Origin: Novosphingopyxis sp965218915
GTDB lineage: Bacteria > Pseudomonadota > Alphaproteobacteria > Sphingomonadales > Sphingomonadaceae
Direction: 5' to 3'
NCBI RefSeq assembly: GCF_965218915.1
Contig: NZ_OZ244708.1
Location: 1,116,001-1,180,000 of the forward strand
Length of the DNA: 64,000 nt
Shown: positions 34,135 through 43,687 of the stretch, piece after piece
How positions within the stretch are numbered: position 1 is the first letter of the stretch
Layout: every line of letters begins with the position of its first letter
Program-made: the position numbers and the translations under genes
The notes under the pieces: model-generated
Told to the model about the DNA's origin: nothing
Seen by the model: only the letters and a program-made list of their open reading frames with translations
Database searches by the model: none

Positions 34135-35235
34135 ATGGATGATGCGGCGATGCCCGATGGCAACAGTGAGGGCGGCGGGCATTTGCAGGCTGGTCAAACT
34201 GCCGTGACTCCCTGGCAATTACCACCGCGCGCCTGGTGGCAGATCCTCAAGCGTTGTTTCGTGATGAACGGCTTTCACAATCTGCCGCTGCTGGCCGCGG
34301 GAGTGGCCTTTTACACCTTTCTGTCGGTTACGCCGCTGCTCGCCTCGACGGTGCTGTTGTACGGACTGATCGGCGATGCCGGCACGGTCGAGCGCTCGAT
34401 GCGCACGGTGATCGAGCTGGTGCCCGCCGACGCCGCCCGGTTGATTCAAGAGCAGCTCAGCGGCGCGGTGGAAACGAGCGGCGGCGTGGCGGGGATCGCG
34501 CTGGCCGTCAGCCTGTTTCTCGCCATCTTCGGCGCCTCGCGCGCGTCCAAGGGGCTGATCGGCGCGCTCAATATCATCAACGAGGAGCATGAGACGCGCT
34601 CGATCGTGAAGTTCAACCTCACCTCGCTCGGCCTGACCCTGGCGGCGGTGTTCGTAGCCGTCGTCGGCATCGGTTCGGCCTCGGTCTTCGCGGTGCTTCA
34701 GACGATCAAGCTGGGCTTCGCCGACAGCGCGCTGGCGAGTCTGATCAAAGTGCTGACCTGGGTGTTCGCGCTGCTGCTCGGCAGTTTCGGCTTCGGTCTC
34801 ATCAATCGCTTCGGCCCCGATCGGCGCGCGGCGAAGTGGCAGTGGCTGACGCCAGGATCGCTGCTCTCCACCATGCTGTGGATCGCAGTGTCCTTCGGCT
34901 TCAGCCTCTACGTCGCGTTCATCAGCGATTACAACGCCACCTACGGGTCGCTGTCGGGCATCGTGGTGTTTCTGATGTGGCTGTTCCTGAGCTGTTACGC
35001 ATTGCTGCTCGGCGCCTTGCTGAATGCCGAAGCCGAGCGGCAGACGGCGACCGACACCACCGTCGGCCGCGAGCGGCCCTCGGGCGAGCGCGGCGCGGTG
35101 ATGGCAGACCTGCATCTGGCCGACGATGTCGATGCCAAGGTGCTCGAGAAGCGCCGCGTCCGCCGCGCCAACCGTGCCGCACGAAAGGCTTCGCGCGGAG
35201 ACGCCGATCTGTCCGAGGAAGCGCAGCCTAACTGA
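34135..35235 (+). CDS. YihY/BrkB family inner-membrane protein
   Basis: The protein of about 366 residues has the family's six hydrophobic segments, starting with FHNLPLLAAGVAFYTFLSVTPLLA, then GVAGIALAVSLFLAIFGASR and SGIVVFLMWLFLSCYALLLGALLNAE. The N- and C-terminal tails are hydrophilic. These proteins were once annotated as ribonuclease BN, which is not supported; their role is unknown, possibly in envelope lipid transport. I start at ATG 34135 (AGGGA upstream) rather than GTG 34078. It is divergent from tamA. Confidence 0.85.
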   Translation: MDDAAMPDGNSEGGGHLQAGQTAVTPWQLPPRAWWQILKRCFVMNGFHNLPLLAAGVAFYTFLSVTPLLASTVLLYGLIGDAGTVERSMRTVIELVPADAARLIQEQLSGAVETSGGVAGIALAVSLFLAIFGASRASKGLIGALNIINEEHETRSIVKFNLTSLGLTLAAVFVAVVGIGSASVFAVLQTIKLGFADSALASLIKVLTWVFALLLGSFGFGLINRFGPDRRAAKWQWLTPGSLLSTMLWIAVSFGFSLYVAFISDYNATYGSLSGIVVFLMWLFLSCYALLLGALLNAEAERQTATDTTVGRERPSGERGAVMADLHLADDVDAKVLEKRRVRRANRAARKASRGDADLSEEAQPN

Positions 35236-35237
35236 TC

Positions 35238-35897
35238 TCATGGCTTGGTCTTGCGCTCTTCCGGGGCAAGCGTCTTGGGCTCGAACCGGCACAGATCGGC
35301 GATGCGGCAGCGCCAGCATTCCGGCGTGCGCGCCTTGCAGACATAGCGCCCGTGCAGGATCAGCCAGTGATGCGCGTGGACGCGGAACGGCGCGGGGACC
35401 GTCTGGTCGAGTTTCTTCTCAACCGCCAGCACGGTCTTGCCCGGCGCCAGGCCGGTACGGTTGCAGACGCGGAAGATATGCGTGTCGACGGCAAAGGTCT
35501 CCGCGCCGAAGGCCGAGTTCATCACCACGTTTGCGGTCTTGCGCCCCACGCCGGGCAGCGCGGTCAGGGCGTCGCGGTCCTGCGGCACCCGGCCGTCGTG
35601 ATCGGCGATCAACGCCTTTGACAAGGCGACCACGTTCTTGGCCTTGTTGTTGTAGAGCCCGATCGTCCTGATGTGCTCCTTCAGCCCGTCGACGCCCAGA
35701 TCGACCATGGCCTGCGGCGTTGTCACCTCGTCGAACAACCGCCGCGTGGCCTTGTTGACGCCGACGTCGGTCGATTGCGCGGAGAGCGTGACCGCGACCA
35801 GCAGCTGATAGTCGTTGCCATATTCCAGCTCGGTCTCGGGATGCGGATCGTCCTCGGCCAGGCGCGAGAACAGCTCGATGATATCGGCTTTTTTCAT
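35238..35897 (-). CDS. nth: Endonuclease III
   Basis: The 219-residue DNA glycosylase/AP lyase removes oxidised pyrimidines. LPGVGRKTANVVMNSAFG is the helix-hairpin-helix with the catalytic Lys and AVDTHIFRVCNR the catalytic Asp. The C-terminal [4Fe-4S] ligands follow the C-x6-C-x2-C-x5-C pattern (CKARTPECWRCRIADLC). The ATG at 35897 is 8 bases after GGGGAG; the longer frame is rejected. It lies downstream of dapB on the same strand and converges with yihY. Confidence 0.96.
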   Translation of the reverse strand: MKKADIIELFSRLAEDDPHPETELEYGNDYQLLVAVTLSAQSTDVGVNKATRRLFDEVTTPQAMVDLGVDGLKEHIRTIGLYNNKAKNVVALSKALIADHDGRVPQDRDALTALPGVGRKTANVVMNSAFGAETFAVDTHIFRVCNRTGLAPGKTVLAVEKKLDQTVPAPFRVHAHHWLILHGRYVCKARTPECWRCRIADLCRFEPKTLAPEERKTKP

Positions 35898-35937
35898 TGA
35901 TCCAAGCTCCCCACGGTAAAGGGGGTAAGGCAAATAT

Positions 35938-36669
35938 TCAAACCCCAAGCACATCGCTCATGTCGTAACGTCCCGGCCGCTGCCCCGGCAGCCACAGCGC
36001 GCCGCGCACCGCGCCTTTTGCAAAGATCGCGCGGTCCTCGGCGAAATGCGCCAGCTCGATGCGCTCCTGCGGCCCGGCGAAGATCACCCGGTGGTCGCCC
36101 GCCACCGATCCGCCGCGTAGGGATGCAAAGCCGATCGCGCCGTCCGCGCGCGCTCCGGTGAGGCCCGCGCGGCCTTCCTCGGTCACTTCGGCGAGCGTGA
36201 CGCGCCGCCCCTCGGCGGCTGCTTCCCCTAGCAACTTCGCGGTCCCGGACGGCGCGTCGACCTTGTGGCGGTGGTGCATTTCCAGGATTTCGATGTCCCA
36301 ATCCTCGCCCAGCCGCCCGGCGGCATCGCGCACCAGCGCGGCGAGCATGGCGACGCCGAGCGAGGTGTTGCCGGTCTGGATCACGGCGATGTCTTTCGCG
36401 GCATTCTCGATCAGATAATGGTGGCGTTCCATGAGGCCGGTGGTGCCGATCAGGATCGGCGCGCGCGCGGCCAGGCAGGCGTCGAGCGTCGCCTCCAGCG
36501 CTTGCGGAGAGGAGAAATCGACCAGCACGTCGGCGGCCCCGGCCAGCGCCGAGACGTCGCCGTCATGATCGATCCCGCCGGCCAGCTCCGCCTCGGCGCT
36601 CGCCGCGATGGCCTCCGCGATGGCGCGGCCCATGCGGCCTTCGCTGCCGACGATTCCGATGGCGGTCAT
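35938..36669 (-). CDS. dapB: 4-hydroxy-tetrahydrodipicolinate reductase
   Basis: The 243-residue enzyme makes tetrahydrodipicolinate in the lysine/diaminopimelate pathway. The dinucleotide fold begins GIVGSEGRMGRAI, and EMHHRHKVDAPSGTA holds the catalytic HHR..K pattern and substrate-binding loop. VDFSSPQA and IGTTGL are also typical. It is 11 bp downstream of the CPA2 antiporter gene and 40 bp upstream of nth, likely one transcript. Confidence 0.96.
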   Translation of the reverse strand: MTAIGIVGSEGRMGRAIAEAIAASAEAELAGGIDHDGDVSALAGAADVLVDFSSPQALEATLDACLAARAPILIGTTGLMERHHYLIENAAKDIAVIQTGNTSLGVAMLAALVRDAAGRLGEDWDIEILEMHHRHKVDAPSGTAKLLGEAAAEGRRVTLAEVTEEGRAGLTGARADGAIGFASLRGGSVAGDHRVIFAGPQERIELAHFAEDRAIFAKGAVRGALWLPGQRPGRYDMSDVLGV

Positions 36670-36680
36670 ATGGGGTCCCC

Positions 36681-38471
36681 TCAGGTTTCGGCGGGATCGC
36701 CGGGTGCGCGCGAGCGCAGGGTCTGCGTCTTCAGGCTCGGCTTTTCGGTGAGGCCGCCCAGTTCCATGATCTGCCGGCGATACTGGTCGCGCTTGTCATG
36801 GATCGAGGCGATCACCGGACCCATCGGCACGCCGAGATCGACCAGCACCGCTTCGGACAATTGCAGCGAGGATTCGAGCGTTTCGGGCACCGCGTCGGTC
36901 GCGCCCGCGCGGTAGAGTTCGGCGGCGTGATCGGCGTCGCGGGCGCGCACGATGATCGGCAGGTCCGGCACCCAGCCGCGCACGCGTTTCACCACATTGG
37001 CGGCGAGCACCGGCTCGTCCATGGTGATGATCAGCGCGCGGGCGTGGCCGAGCTTGAGCCGGTCGACCATTTCGGGCCGCGCGACATCGCCGAAGATGAT
37101 CGGATAGCCCTCGCGCCGGCCGGCGGCGACGCAGTCGATGTCCGAATCGACGCACAGGAACGGCTGGTCGTGGGTCTTGAGCATATCGGCCACGAGCCGC
37201 CCGACGCGCCCGAAGCCGATGACGATGGTGCGCGGCTCGTCCGCGGGCACCTCGTCGGGTTGGTCGTGCTGCTTGAGTTCGATCCGGCGCGCGACGTCAT
37301 GGCCGACCCGAGCGAGGATCGGCGTGATGGTGAGCCCGATCGCGGTGACGATGGTCCAGAAGGCGGCGGTTTCGGGCTGGATGATCGCGGCCTCGGCGGC
37401 GGCGGTGAGCACGATCAGCGTGGTTTCCGACGGGCTCGACATCAGCACGCCCGCTTCCGCAGCCGTGCCGGTGCGCGCGCCCGATAATTTGAGCAGCGCG
37501 CCGGTGACCAGAGTCTTCACCGCGACCACGCCGACCACCGCGGTGACCAGCGAGACCCAGTTTTCGGCGAGCACGCGCAGATCGATCTGCATGCCCACGG
37601 TGATCAGGAACACGCCCAGCGCCAGCCCCTTGAACGGCTCGGTGATCACCTCGACCTCGCTGCGATAGTCGGTCTCGGCGATGAGCAGACCGGCGAGCAA
37701 CGCGCCGACGATCGGCGACAGGCCGACCGCGCTGGTGGCCAGGCTGGCGACTATGACGACGAGCAGCGAGGCGGCCAGGAACAGTTCGGGGCTCTTGGTC
37801 CGCGCCGCCTGGCCGAACAATTTGGGCAGGACGAAGCGGCCCAGCACCAGCATGGCACCGATCACCGCGGCGCCCATCCAGACCGTGGTCATCAGCCCTT
37901 CGACACCTTCGCTCGCGGCATAGGGCGCCAGCGCGCCGAGCATGAAGATGATCGGGACGATGGCGACGTCCTCGAACAATAGCATGGCCAGCGCCGAGCG
38001 GCCGACCTGGCTGGTGGTGCCCGAAATCGGGAGCACCAGCGCGGTGGAGGAGAGCGCGAGCGCCAGCCCGAGCCCCATCGCCCCGGCCGCGCCCTGTCCC
38101 ATTGCAAACAAGGCGAGGCCGATGATCAGGCCCGATCCCAGCAACTCCGCCGCGCCGACGCCGAAGACGAGTGCGCGCATGTCCCAGAGCCGGCGGAAGC
38201 TGAGCTCCAGCCCGATCGAGAACAGCAGCAGGATGATGCCGAATTCGGCGAACGGCGCGATCGCCGCGCGGTCGGTGATCGTGACGTAATAGAGCCATGG
38301 CGCGTCGGCCACCATCGCGCCGAGCCCGCCCGGCCCGACGAGAATGCCGACCAAGATGAAGCCGATGATCGGCGTGATGCGAAACCGCGCGAACAGCGGG
38401 ATGACGATCCCCGCCGCCCCCAAGATGACCAAGGCGTCGCTGACCTGGTCGCTCAATCCCCCGTGCATCAT
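36681..38471 (-). CDS. CPA2-family cation:proton antiporter with TrkA-N domain (Kef-like)
   Basis: The 596-residue protein joins a 12-helix CPA2 exchanger (about residues 1-390; FGIILLLFSIGLELS, LALALSSTALVLPI, AMLLFEDVAIVPI) to a C-terminal Rossmann TrkA-N domain (TIVIGFGRVGRLVADMLK, then SDIDCVAAGRREG, IIFGDVARPEMV). This arrangement is that of KefB/KefC potassium efflux systems, usually gated by glutathione or nucleotides. No KefF/KefG-like ancillary gene is adjacent. It leads a unit with dapB and nth. Confidence 0.88.
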   Translation of the reverse strand: MMHGGLSDQVSDALVILGAAGIVIPLFARFRITPIIGFILVGILVGPGGLGAMVADAPWLYYVTITDRAAIAPFAEFGIILLLFSIGLELSFRRLWDMRALVFGVGAAELLGSGLIIGLALFAMGQGAAGAMGLGLALALSSTALVLPISGTTSQVGRSALAMLLFEDVAIVPIIFMLGALAPYAASEGVEGLMTTVWMGAAVIGAMLVLGRFVLPKLFGQAARTKSPELFLAASLLVVIVASLATSAVGLSPIVGALLAGLLIAETDYRSEVEVITEPFKGLALGVFLITVGMQIDLRVLAENWVSLVTAVVGVVAVKTLVTGALLKLSGARTGTAAEAGVLMSSPSETTLIVLTAAAEAAIIQPETAAFWTIVTAIGLTITPILARVGHDVARRIELKQHDQPDEVPADEPRTIVIGFGRVGRLVADMLKTHDQPFLCVDSDIDCVAAGRREGYPIIFGDVARPEMVDRLKLGHARALIITMDEPVLAANVVKRVRGWVPDLPIIVRARDADHAAELYRAGATDAVPETLESSLQLSEAVLVDLGVPMGPVIASIHDKRDQYRRQIMELGGLTEKPSLKTQTLRSRAPGDPAET

Positions 38472-38752
38472 GAGCGCTGTTTACCGCGCGCCCGTGAAAT
38501 CGCAAAGACTCCGGAGCGATAGCGGGCATCTCTGGAAGTTCGCAAGAGACCGTACACGCCCCCCGCCATCTTGGGCCGAACCGTTTTGCGTGGCCGACCA
38601 GTGGTCGTGGAAAAAGCCACAGGCGGTCGGGCGGTCGATCATTCGAAGAACATATCAGAAACGCCGTCCGTACGCCAGCGTCATGGCTCGATCATCCGTC
38701 GAGATTCAGGAGCAGCGAGACTTGACGCATGCCCGCTTGGGCTTGCCCCCCG
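38472..38752. other. Gap with no recognised feature
   Basis: About 280 bp between the antiporter start and the hslU stop. I see no convincing open frame with a ribosome-binding site, no terminator hairpin and none of the repeats found elsewhere. It should hold the promoter of the antiporter-dapB-nth group. Confidence 0.4.
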
Positions 38753-40057
38753 TCACAGCACATATTTGCTCAAATCCGTATCTTTCGCGATCGCGGCAAG
38801 CTGCTTTTCGACATAGGCGGCGTCGATCGTCAGCGTCTCGCCGGTGCGGTCCTCGGCTTCGAAGCTGATCTCGTCGAGCAGCTTTTCCATCATGGTCTGC
38901 AGCCGCCGCGCGCCGATATTCTCGACGCTCTCGTTGACCTGCGCGGCGAACTTGGCGACCGCGGCGATGGCGTCTACGTGGAAATCCAGCGTCACCTCCT
39001 CGGTGCCGAGCAGGGCGACATATTGCGTGGGCAGATTGGCCTTGGTCTCGGTCAAGATGCGCACGAAATCCTCCTCGGTCAGCGCGCGCAGCTCGACGCG
39101 GATCGGCAGTCGGCCCTGCAGCTCGGGCAGCATATCGCTGGGCTTGGAGACGTGGAACGCGCCGCTCGCGATGAACAGCACATGGTCGGTCTTCATCGGC
39201 CCGTATTTGGTGGCCACCGTGGTGCCCTCGATCAGCGGCAGCAGGTCGCGCTGCACGCCCTCGCGGCTGACCGAAGCGCCCTGACGGCCTTCGTTGACCG
39301 CGATCTTGTCGATCTCGTCCAGGAACACGATGCCGTTCTGCTCGGCGTCCTGGATCGCGGCGCGCGCGACATCGTCCTGGTCGAGGCGTTTATCCGATTC
39401 CTCCTCGACCAGCTTGTCCCAGGCATCGGCCACGCGCAGCTTGCGCTTCTTCATGCGCTTCTGGCCGAACGCCTTGCCCATCATGTCGGAGAGATCGATC
39501 ATGCCGACCTGCCCGCCCATGCCGGGCAGCTCCATCGGCGCGGCCGGGCTGTCCTGCAGCTCGAGCTCGACCTCGGCGTCGTTCATGTGATCGTCGGTGA
39601 CGCGCTGGCGGAAGCTCTCGCGCGTCGCCTCGCTCGCGCCCTTGCCGGTCAGCGCGTCGAGCAGCCGCTCCATCGCCGCCTTGCCCGCGTCCTCGCGCAC
39701 GGCGTCGCGCCGCCGCTCGCGTTCCAGCCGCACCGCTTCCTCGACGAGATCGCGCGCGATCTGCTCGACGTCGCGGCCGACATAGCCGACCTCGGTGAAC
39801 TTGGTCGCCTCGATCTTGATGAACGGCGCGTCGGCCAGCTTCGCCAGCCGCCGGCTGATCTCGGTCTTGCCGCAGCCGGTCGGGCCGATCATCAGGATGT
39901 TCTTGGGCGTCACCTCGTCGCGCAACGCTTCCGGCAGGCGCTGGCGGCGCCAGCGGTTGCGCAGCGCCACGGCGACGGCGCGCTTGGCGTCCGTCTGCCC
40001 GACGATATGCTCGTCCAGCGCGGCGACGATGGCCTTGGGGGTGAGGGCGTCTTTCAT
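38753..40057 (-). CDS. hslU: ATP-dependent protease ATPase subunit HslU
   Basis: The 434-residue AAA+ unfoldase feeds substrates to the HslV peptidase. DEHIVGQTDAKRAVAVALRN, the Walker A MIGPTGCGKTEISRR, the Walker B GIVFLDEIDKIA and the sensor region VDAIAAVAKFAAQVNE are present, and the C-terminus DLSKYVL inserts into HslV. The insertion (I) domain is shown by the acidic/basic stretch about residues 110-230. hslV lies upstream on the same strand but about 350 bp away rather than tightly coupled. Confidence 0.97.
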   Translation of the reverse strand: MKDALTPKAIVAALDEHIVGQTDAKRAVAVALRNRWRRQRLPEALRDEVTPKNILMIGPTGCGKTEISRRLAKLADAPFIKIEATKFTEVGYVGRDVEQIARDLVEEAVRLERERRRDAVREDAGKAAMERLLDALTGKGASEATRESFRQRVTDDHMNDAEVELELQDSPAAPMELPGMGGQVGMIDLSDMMGKAFGQKRMKKRKLRVADAWDKLVEEESDKRLDQDDVARAAIQDAEQNGIVFLDEIDKIAVNEGRQGASVSREGVQRDLLPLIEGTTVATKYGPMKTDHVLFIASGAFHVSKPSDMLPELQGRLPIRVELRALTEEDFVRILTETKANLPTQYVALLGTEEVTLDFHVDAIAAVAKFAAQVNESVENIGARRLQTMMEKLLDEISFEAEDRTGETLTIDAAYVEKQLAAIAKDTDLSKYVL

Positions 40058-40242
40058 GAATGCTCACAGCTATTTGAGGGGGCCAGCTTCACACGCTTCA
40101 CACTGTCCAGGGAGAGAAAAGCGGGAAGGCTGAAAGGGGGTGAAAAATATGCAATTCAAGGGCGGAACGAGGCGCGGTCATAATGGCGATATATAACCCA
40201 AGTGGTTCATGTAGGACAGACTTATTCTCCAAAGATGCCGTC

Positions 40243-40387
40243 GCTCTCGCGAAGGCGGGAGCCCATCCCGTATTTCGGACATGCACTCGCTCGGGACCAT
40301 GCTATTTCCGCGAAAAATCAGCGCCGGAAAAAGACAAGTCGGTCTGCCGATCCAGCACGGGATAGGTTCCTGCCTTCGCAGGAGCGA
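40243..40387. repeat. Paired palindromic element in the hslV-hslU gap
   Basis: Arms CTCTCGCGAAGGCGGGAG-like (about 40244-40261) and TCCTGCCTTCGCAGGAG (about 40367-40384) are inverted copies with an unusually long spacer of about 105 bp. The gap 40058-40408 holds nothing else I recognise. Confidence 0.75.
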
Positions 40388-40408
40388 CGGTAGTGTTTTG
40401 AACCATTA

Positions 40409-40966
40409 TCATCCGTCAGAGCTTTCCAGCGTTTCCAGCGTCACATTCTCGTTGGTGTAGACGCACACAGCGGCGGCGATTGTCATCGCCTTGCGCGCCA
40501 GCACCTCGGCGTCGGCTTCGTAATCCATGAGGGCGAGGGCGGCGGACAGCGCGAAATTGCCGCCCGAGCCGATCGCGGCGATGCCGTCGGCGGGTTCGAG
40601 CACATCGCCATTGCCGGTCAGGATCAGCGTGACATCCTTGTCCGCGACCACCATCATGGCCTCCAGATTGCGTAAGTATTTGTCGGTGCGCCAGTCCTTG
40701 GCGAGCTCCACGGCGGCGCGCATCAGCTGGCCGTTATGGCGCTCCAGCTTGGCCTCGAGCCGTTCGAACAGGGTGAACGCATCGGCGGTGGCGCCGGCGA
40801 AGCCGCCGATCACCGATCCGTCGTGCAGCGTGCGCACCTTGCGGGCGTTGGCCTTGATCACCGTCTGGCCGAGCGAGACCTGGCCGTCGCCAGCCACCAC
40901 CACCTTGCCGTTCTTGCGCACGGACAGGATGGTGGTGCCGTGCCAGCTGGGGAGTTTTTCCGTCAT
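40409..40966 (-). CDS. hslV: ATP-dependent protease peptidase subunit HslV
   Basis: The 185-residue threonine peptidase forms the core of HslUV. WHGTTILSVRKNGKVVVAGDGQVSLGQTV is the processed N-terminal region with the catalytic Thr of GTT; KANARKVRTL, GFAGATADAFTLFERLE and GIAAIGSGGNFALSAALAL are typical. I start at ATG 40966; the ribosome-binding site is weak, and the longer frame would use a TTG with a poly-proline leader. HslU is downstream. Confidence 0.95.
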   Translation of the reverse strand: MTEKLPSWHGTTILSVRKNGKVVVAGDGQVSLGQTVIKANARKVRTLHDGSVIGGFAGATADAFTLFERLEAKLERHNGQLMRAAVELAKDWRTDKYLRNLEAMMVVADKDVTLILTGNGDVLEPADGIAAIGSGGNFALSAALALMDYEADAEVLARKAMTIAAAVCVYTNENVTLETLESSDG

Positions 40967-41022
40967 GGGGCGGCATATGGGAGGCGGGGGCGGGGGAGGC
41001 AAGGTGGTGGAGAAAGCGGAAC

Positions 41023-41219
41023 CCTCTCCCGCTTGCGGGAGAGGAGCGAGACTTATGACCCCGGACTTGATCCGGGGGAATTAGTCGCAGCGGTGAGGGC
41101 GCTTCGCAGCGCCGCGCCGCGCAGTCGATGGCGCTGGCGCGCCACCCACCCTCATCCAACTTCGCCTAAACGCTTCGCGCCAAGGCTTCGTATCCTTCTC
41201 CCGCCCGGGCGGGAGAAGG
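41023..41219. repeat. Cluster of three palindromes between hslV and ugd
   Basis: CCTCTCCCGC-TT-GCGGGAGAGG (41023-41044) has a perfect 10-bp stem. A CCCCGGA-CTTGA-TCCGGGG hairpin follows (about 41059-41077). A perfect 26-bp palindrome lies at 41194-41219, five bases beyond the ugd stop, where it could act as a terminator hairpin although no T-run follows. Confidence 0.85.
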
Positions 41220-41224
41220 TTTCT

Positions 41225-42526
41225 CTACCGCCCGACGCTCGTATAGCTCAGCCCGGCCCGCGCCACGTCCTCCGGATTGTAGACGTTGCGCAGGTCGACC
41301 AGCGCATCGCCCGCCATCACGTCCGCCATCCGGCCGAGGTCCAGCGCGCGGAAGGCGTCCCATTCGGTCATCATGACGAGCGCGTGCGCGCCCGCCGCCG
41401 CCTCATAGGGGCCGGCGGCCATGCGCACGTCGGGCAGCAGCCTGGCGGCTTCCGCCATGCCCTCGGGGTCGTAGGCGGCAACCTCGGCGCCGGCGTCGAG
41501 CAGCGCCTGCACCACCGCGATCGACGGCGCGTCGCGCATGTCGTCGGTATTGGGCTTAAAGGTGAGGCCGAGCAGCGCCACGCGCTTGCCGCGCGCCTCT
41601 CCGCCCAGCGCGGCGATGACCTTGCGGCCCATCGCGCGCTTCCTGAGATCGTTGGCGTTCACCACCGCCTCGACGATCCGCACCGGGCTTTCGTGGTCCT
41701 GCGCGGTCTTCATCAGCGCCAGCGTGTCCTTGGGGAAGCAGCTGCCGCCATAACCCGGACCGGCGTTGAGGAATTTCGGCCCGATCCGCTGGTCCAGTCC
41801 GATGCCGCGCGCGACGTCCTGCACGTTGCCGCCGACCTTTTCGCACAGATCGGCGATTTCGTTGATGAAGGTGATCTTGGTCGCCAGGAAAGCGTTGGCG
41901 GCGTATTTGATGAGTTCCGAGGACCGCCGGCTGGTGAACAGGATCGGCGATTCGTTGAGATAGAGCGGGCGGTAGACCTCGCGCATCACGTCGCGCGCCC
42001 ATTCCTCCTCGCTGCCGACGACGATGCGGTCGGGACGTTTGAAGTCGTCGATCGCCGCGCCTTCGCGCAGGAATTCGGGATTGGAGACCACGGCGAGCGT
42101 CTTGCCCGGCGCGGCCTCGCGGCAGATGCGCTCGACCTCGTCGCCGGTGCCCACCGGCACGGTCGACTTGGTGACGATGACGGTGCGATCGTCGACGGCT
42201 CGCGCGATTTCCTCGGCGGCGGCGTAAACATAGGACAGGTCGGCATGGCCGTCGCCGCGGCGCGAGGGGGTGCCGACCGCGATGAACACCGCGTCGGCGC
42301 CCGATACGGCTTCGGCGAGGTCGGTGGTGAAGGACAGCACGCCGCGTTGCGCATTGCCGCGCACCAGACTTTCGAGCCCCGGTTCGTAGATCGGCATGAC
42401 GTTGCTCTTGAGCGCGTCGATCTTGGACAAGTCTTTGTCGACGCAGACGACCTCATGGCCGAAATCGGCGAAACAGGCGCCCGATACCAGCCCGACATAG
42501 CCCGATCCGATCATCACGACCTTCAT
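41225..42526 (-). CDS. ugd: UDP-glucose 6-dehydrogenase
   Basis: The 433-residue enzyme oxidises UDP-glucose to UDP-glucuronate with two NAD+. MKVVMIGSGYVGLVSGACFA is the NAD-binding fold; VVSNPEFLREGAAIDDF is the substrate region; GPGYGGSCFPKDTLAL contains the catalytic Cys; LGLTFKPNTDDMRDAPS is the C-terminal signature. It is last in a manA-manC-ugd minus-strand group and supplies acidic sugar for polysaccharide. Confidence 0.95.
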   Translation of the reverse strand: MKVVMIGSGYVGLVSGACFADFGHEVVCVDKDLSKIDALKSNVMPIYEPGLESLVRGNAQRGVLSFTTDLAEAVSGADAVFIAVGTPSRRGDGHADLSYVYAAAEEIARAVDDRTVIVTKSTVPVGTGDEVERICREAAPGKTLAVVSNPEFLREGAAIDDFKRPDRIVVGSEEEWARDVMREVYRPLYLNESPILFTSRRSSELIKYAANAFLATKITFINEIADLCEKVGGNVQDVARGIGLDQRIGPKFLNAGPGYGGSCFPKDTLALMKTAQDHESPVRIVEAVVNANDLRKRAMGRKVIAALGGEARGKRVALLGLTFKPNTDDMRDAPSIAVVQALLDAGAEVAAYDPEGMAEAARLLPDVRMAAGPYEAAAGAHALVMMTEWDAFRALDLGRMADVMAGDALVDLRNVYNPEDVARAGLSYTSVGR

Positions 42527-42610
42527 GCATAAATCCTTTGTTCGATGGTACGCGCCGCGCGGACGCCGAAAGGCGGGATGGCCGCCTATCTAGAGGGCGG
42601 GCCTTTTAAA

Positions 42611-43687
42611 TCAATCGCCCTCGTCGCCGCGCCGCCCGCGCGCCTTGGCGGCATCGACCACCGCGCGCATGTTCTGGCTGGCGCCGCGCGGCATGATGAC
42701 GATTTCGCCCCCGCTCGCCACCACGATCAGGTCCGACACGCCGTGCAGGTGGATGCGCACGCCCTCGGATCGCACGACCAGGTTCCGGCTGTCGTGCGCG
42801 ATGACGTCGCCGCGCAGCACCGAGCCGTCGGGATCGGGCAGGCTGTTGTCGGCCAGCGCGTCCCAGCTGCCGATGTCGGACCAGCCGCAACCCAGCGGCA
42901 TCACCGCGACCGTGTCCGAGCGCTCCATCACGGCACAGTCGACCGAGATGGAGGGGGCGGCGGAGAAGGCGGCTTCGTCGGGCAAAACGCGTAACCCCTC
43001 GCGCGCCGCCGCGCCATGCGCCTTGCGCGCGGCCTCGGCGACGGCGGGCTCGTATCTTTCCAGCGCATCGAGAAAGCGGTCGGCGCGCATCAGAAAAATG
43101 CCGGCGTTCCAGACATATCCGCCCCGGCGCAGCATGGCCTTGGCGGCTTCGCGCTCGGGCTTCTCGACGAAGCGGCGCACCGCGGCGAGCCCGCCGTCGC
43201 CCAGCTTCACATCGTTCATCTCGATATAGCCGTAGCCGGTTTCCGGTCCGGACGGTTCGATGCCGAAAGTGACCAGCCAGCCGTCGCGCGCGGCGGGCGC
43301 GGCGCGGCCGACCGCGTCGAGGAAGACGTCGCAGCGCGCGATGCTGTGATCGCTCGGCATGACCAGCATGAGCGCATCGGGCGTAGCGACCTCCAGTGCC
43401 GCGAGCGCGATCGCCGCGGCGGTGTTGCGCGCCGCGGGCTCAAGGATTACCGCGTCCGGCGCGATGCCGATCTCGGCGAGCTGCGCCTCGATCGTGGCGG
43501 CGTGGCGGCCGTTGCCGACCACGATCGGCGGCGCGAACCGGCTACCATCTTCGCAACGCGCGGCGGTCAACTGGAACATCGTCAGTTCGTCGGTCAAGGC
43601 GAGGAATTGCTTGGGCTTCTCGGTAGTGGAGAGCGGCCACAGGCGGGTGCCCGAGCCGCCCGACAGAATGACGGGGGTAATGGTCAT
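42611..43687 (-). CDS. manC: Mannose-1-phosphate guanylyltransferase
   Basis: The 358-residue enzyme makes GDP-mannose. VILSGGSGTRLWPLSTTEKPKQF is the nucleotidyltransferase signature; LVMPSDHSI, FVEKPERE and WNAGIFLMRADRFLDAL follow. It lacks the C-terminal isomerase half of bifunctional AlgA/ManC enzymes; the isomerase is the separate upstream gene, whose stop overlaps this ATG (ATGA). The start at 43687 is set by that overlap and by the conserved N-terminus. Confidence 0.94.
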   Translation of the reverse strand: MTITPVILSGGSGTRLWPLSTTEKPKQFLALTDELTMFQLTAARCEDGSRFAPPIVVGNGRHAATIEAQLAEIGIAPDAVILEPAARNTAAAIALAALEVATPDALMLVMPSDHSIARCDVFLDAVGRAAPAARDGWLVTFGIEPSGPETGYGYIEMNDVKLGDGGLAAVRRFVEKPEREAAKAMLRRGGYVWNAGIFLMRADRFLDALERYEPAVAEAARKAHGAAAREGLRVLPDEAAFSAAPSISVDCAVMERSDTVAVMPLGCGWSDIGSWDALADNSLPDPDGSVLRGDVIAHDSRNLVVRSEGVRIHLHGVSDLIVVASGGEIVIMPRGASQNMRAVVDAAKARGRRGDEGD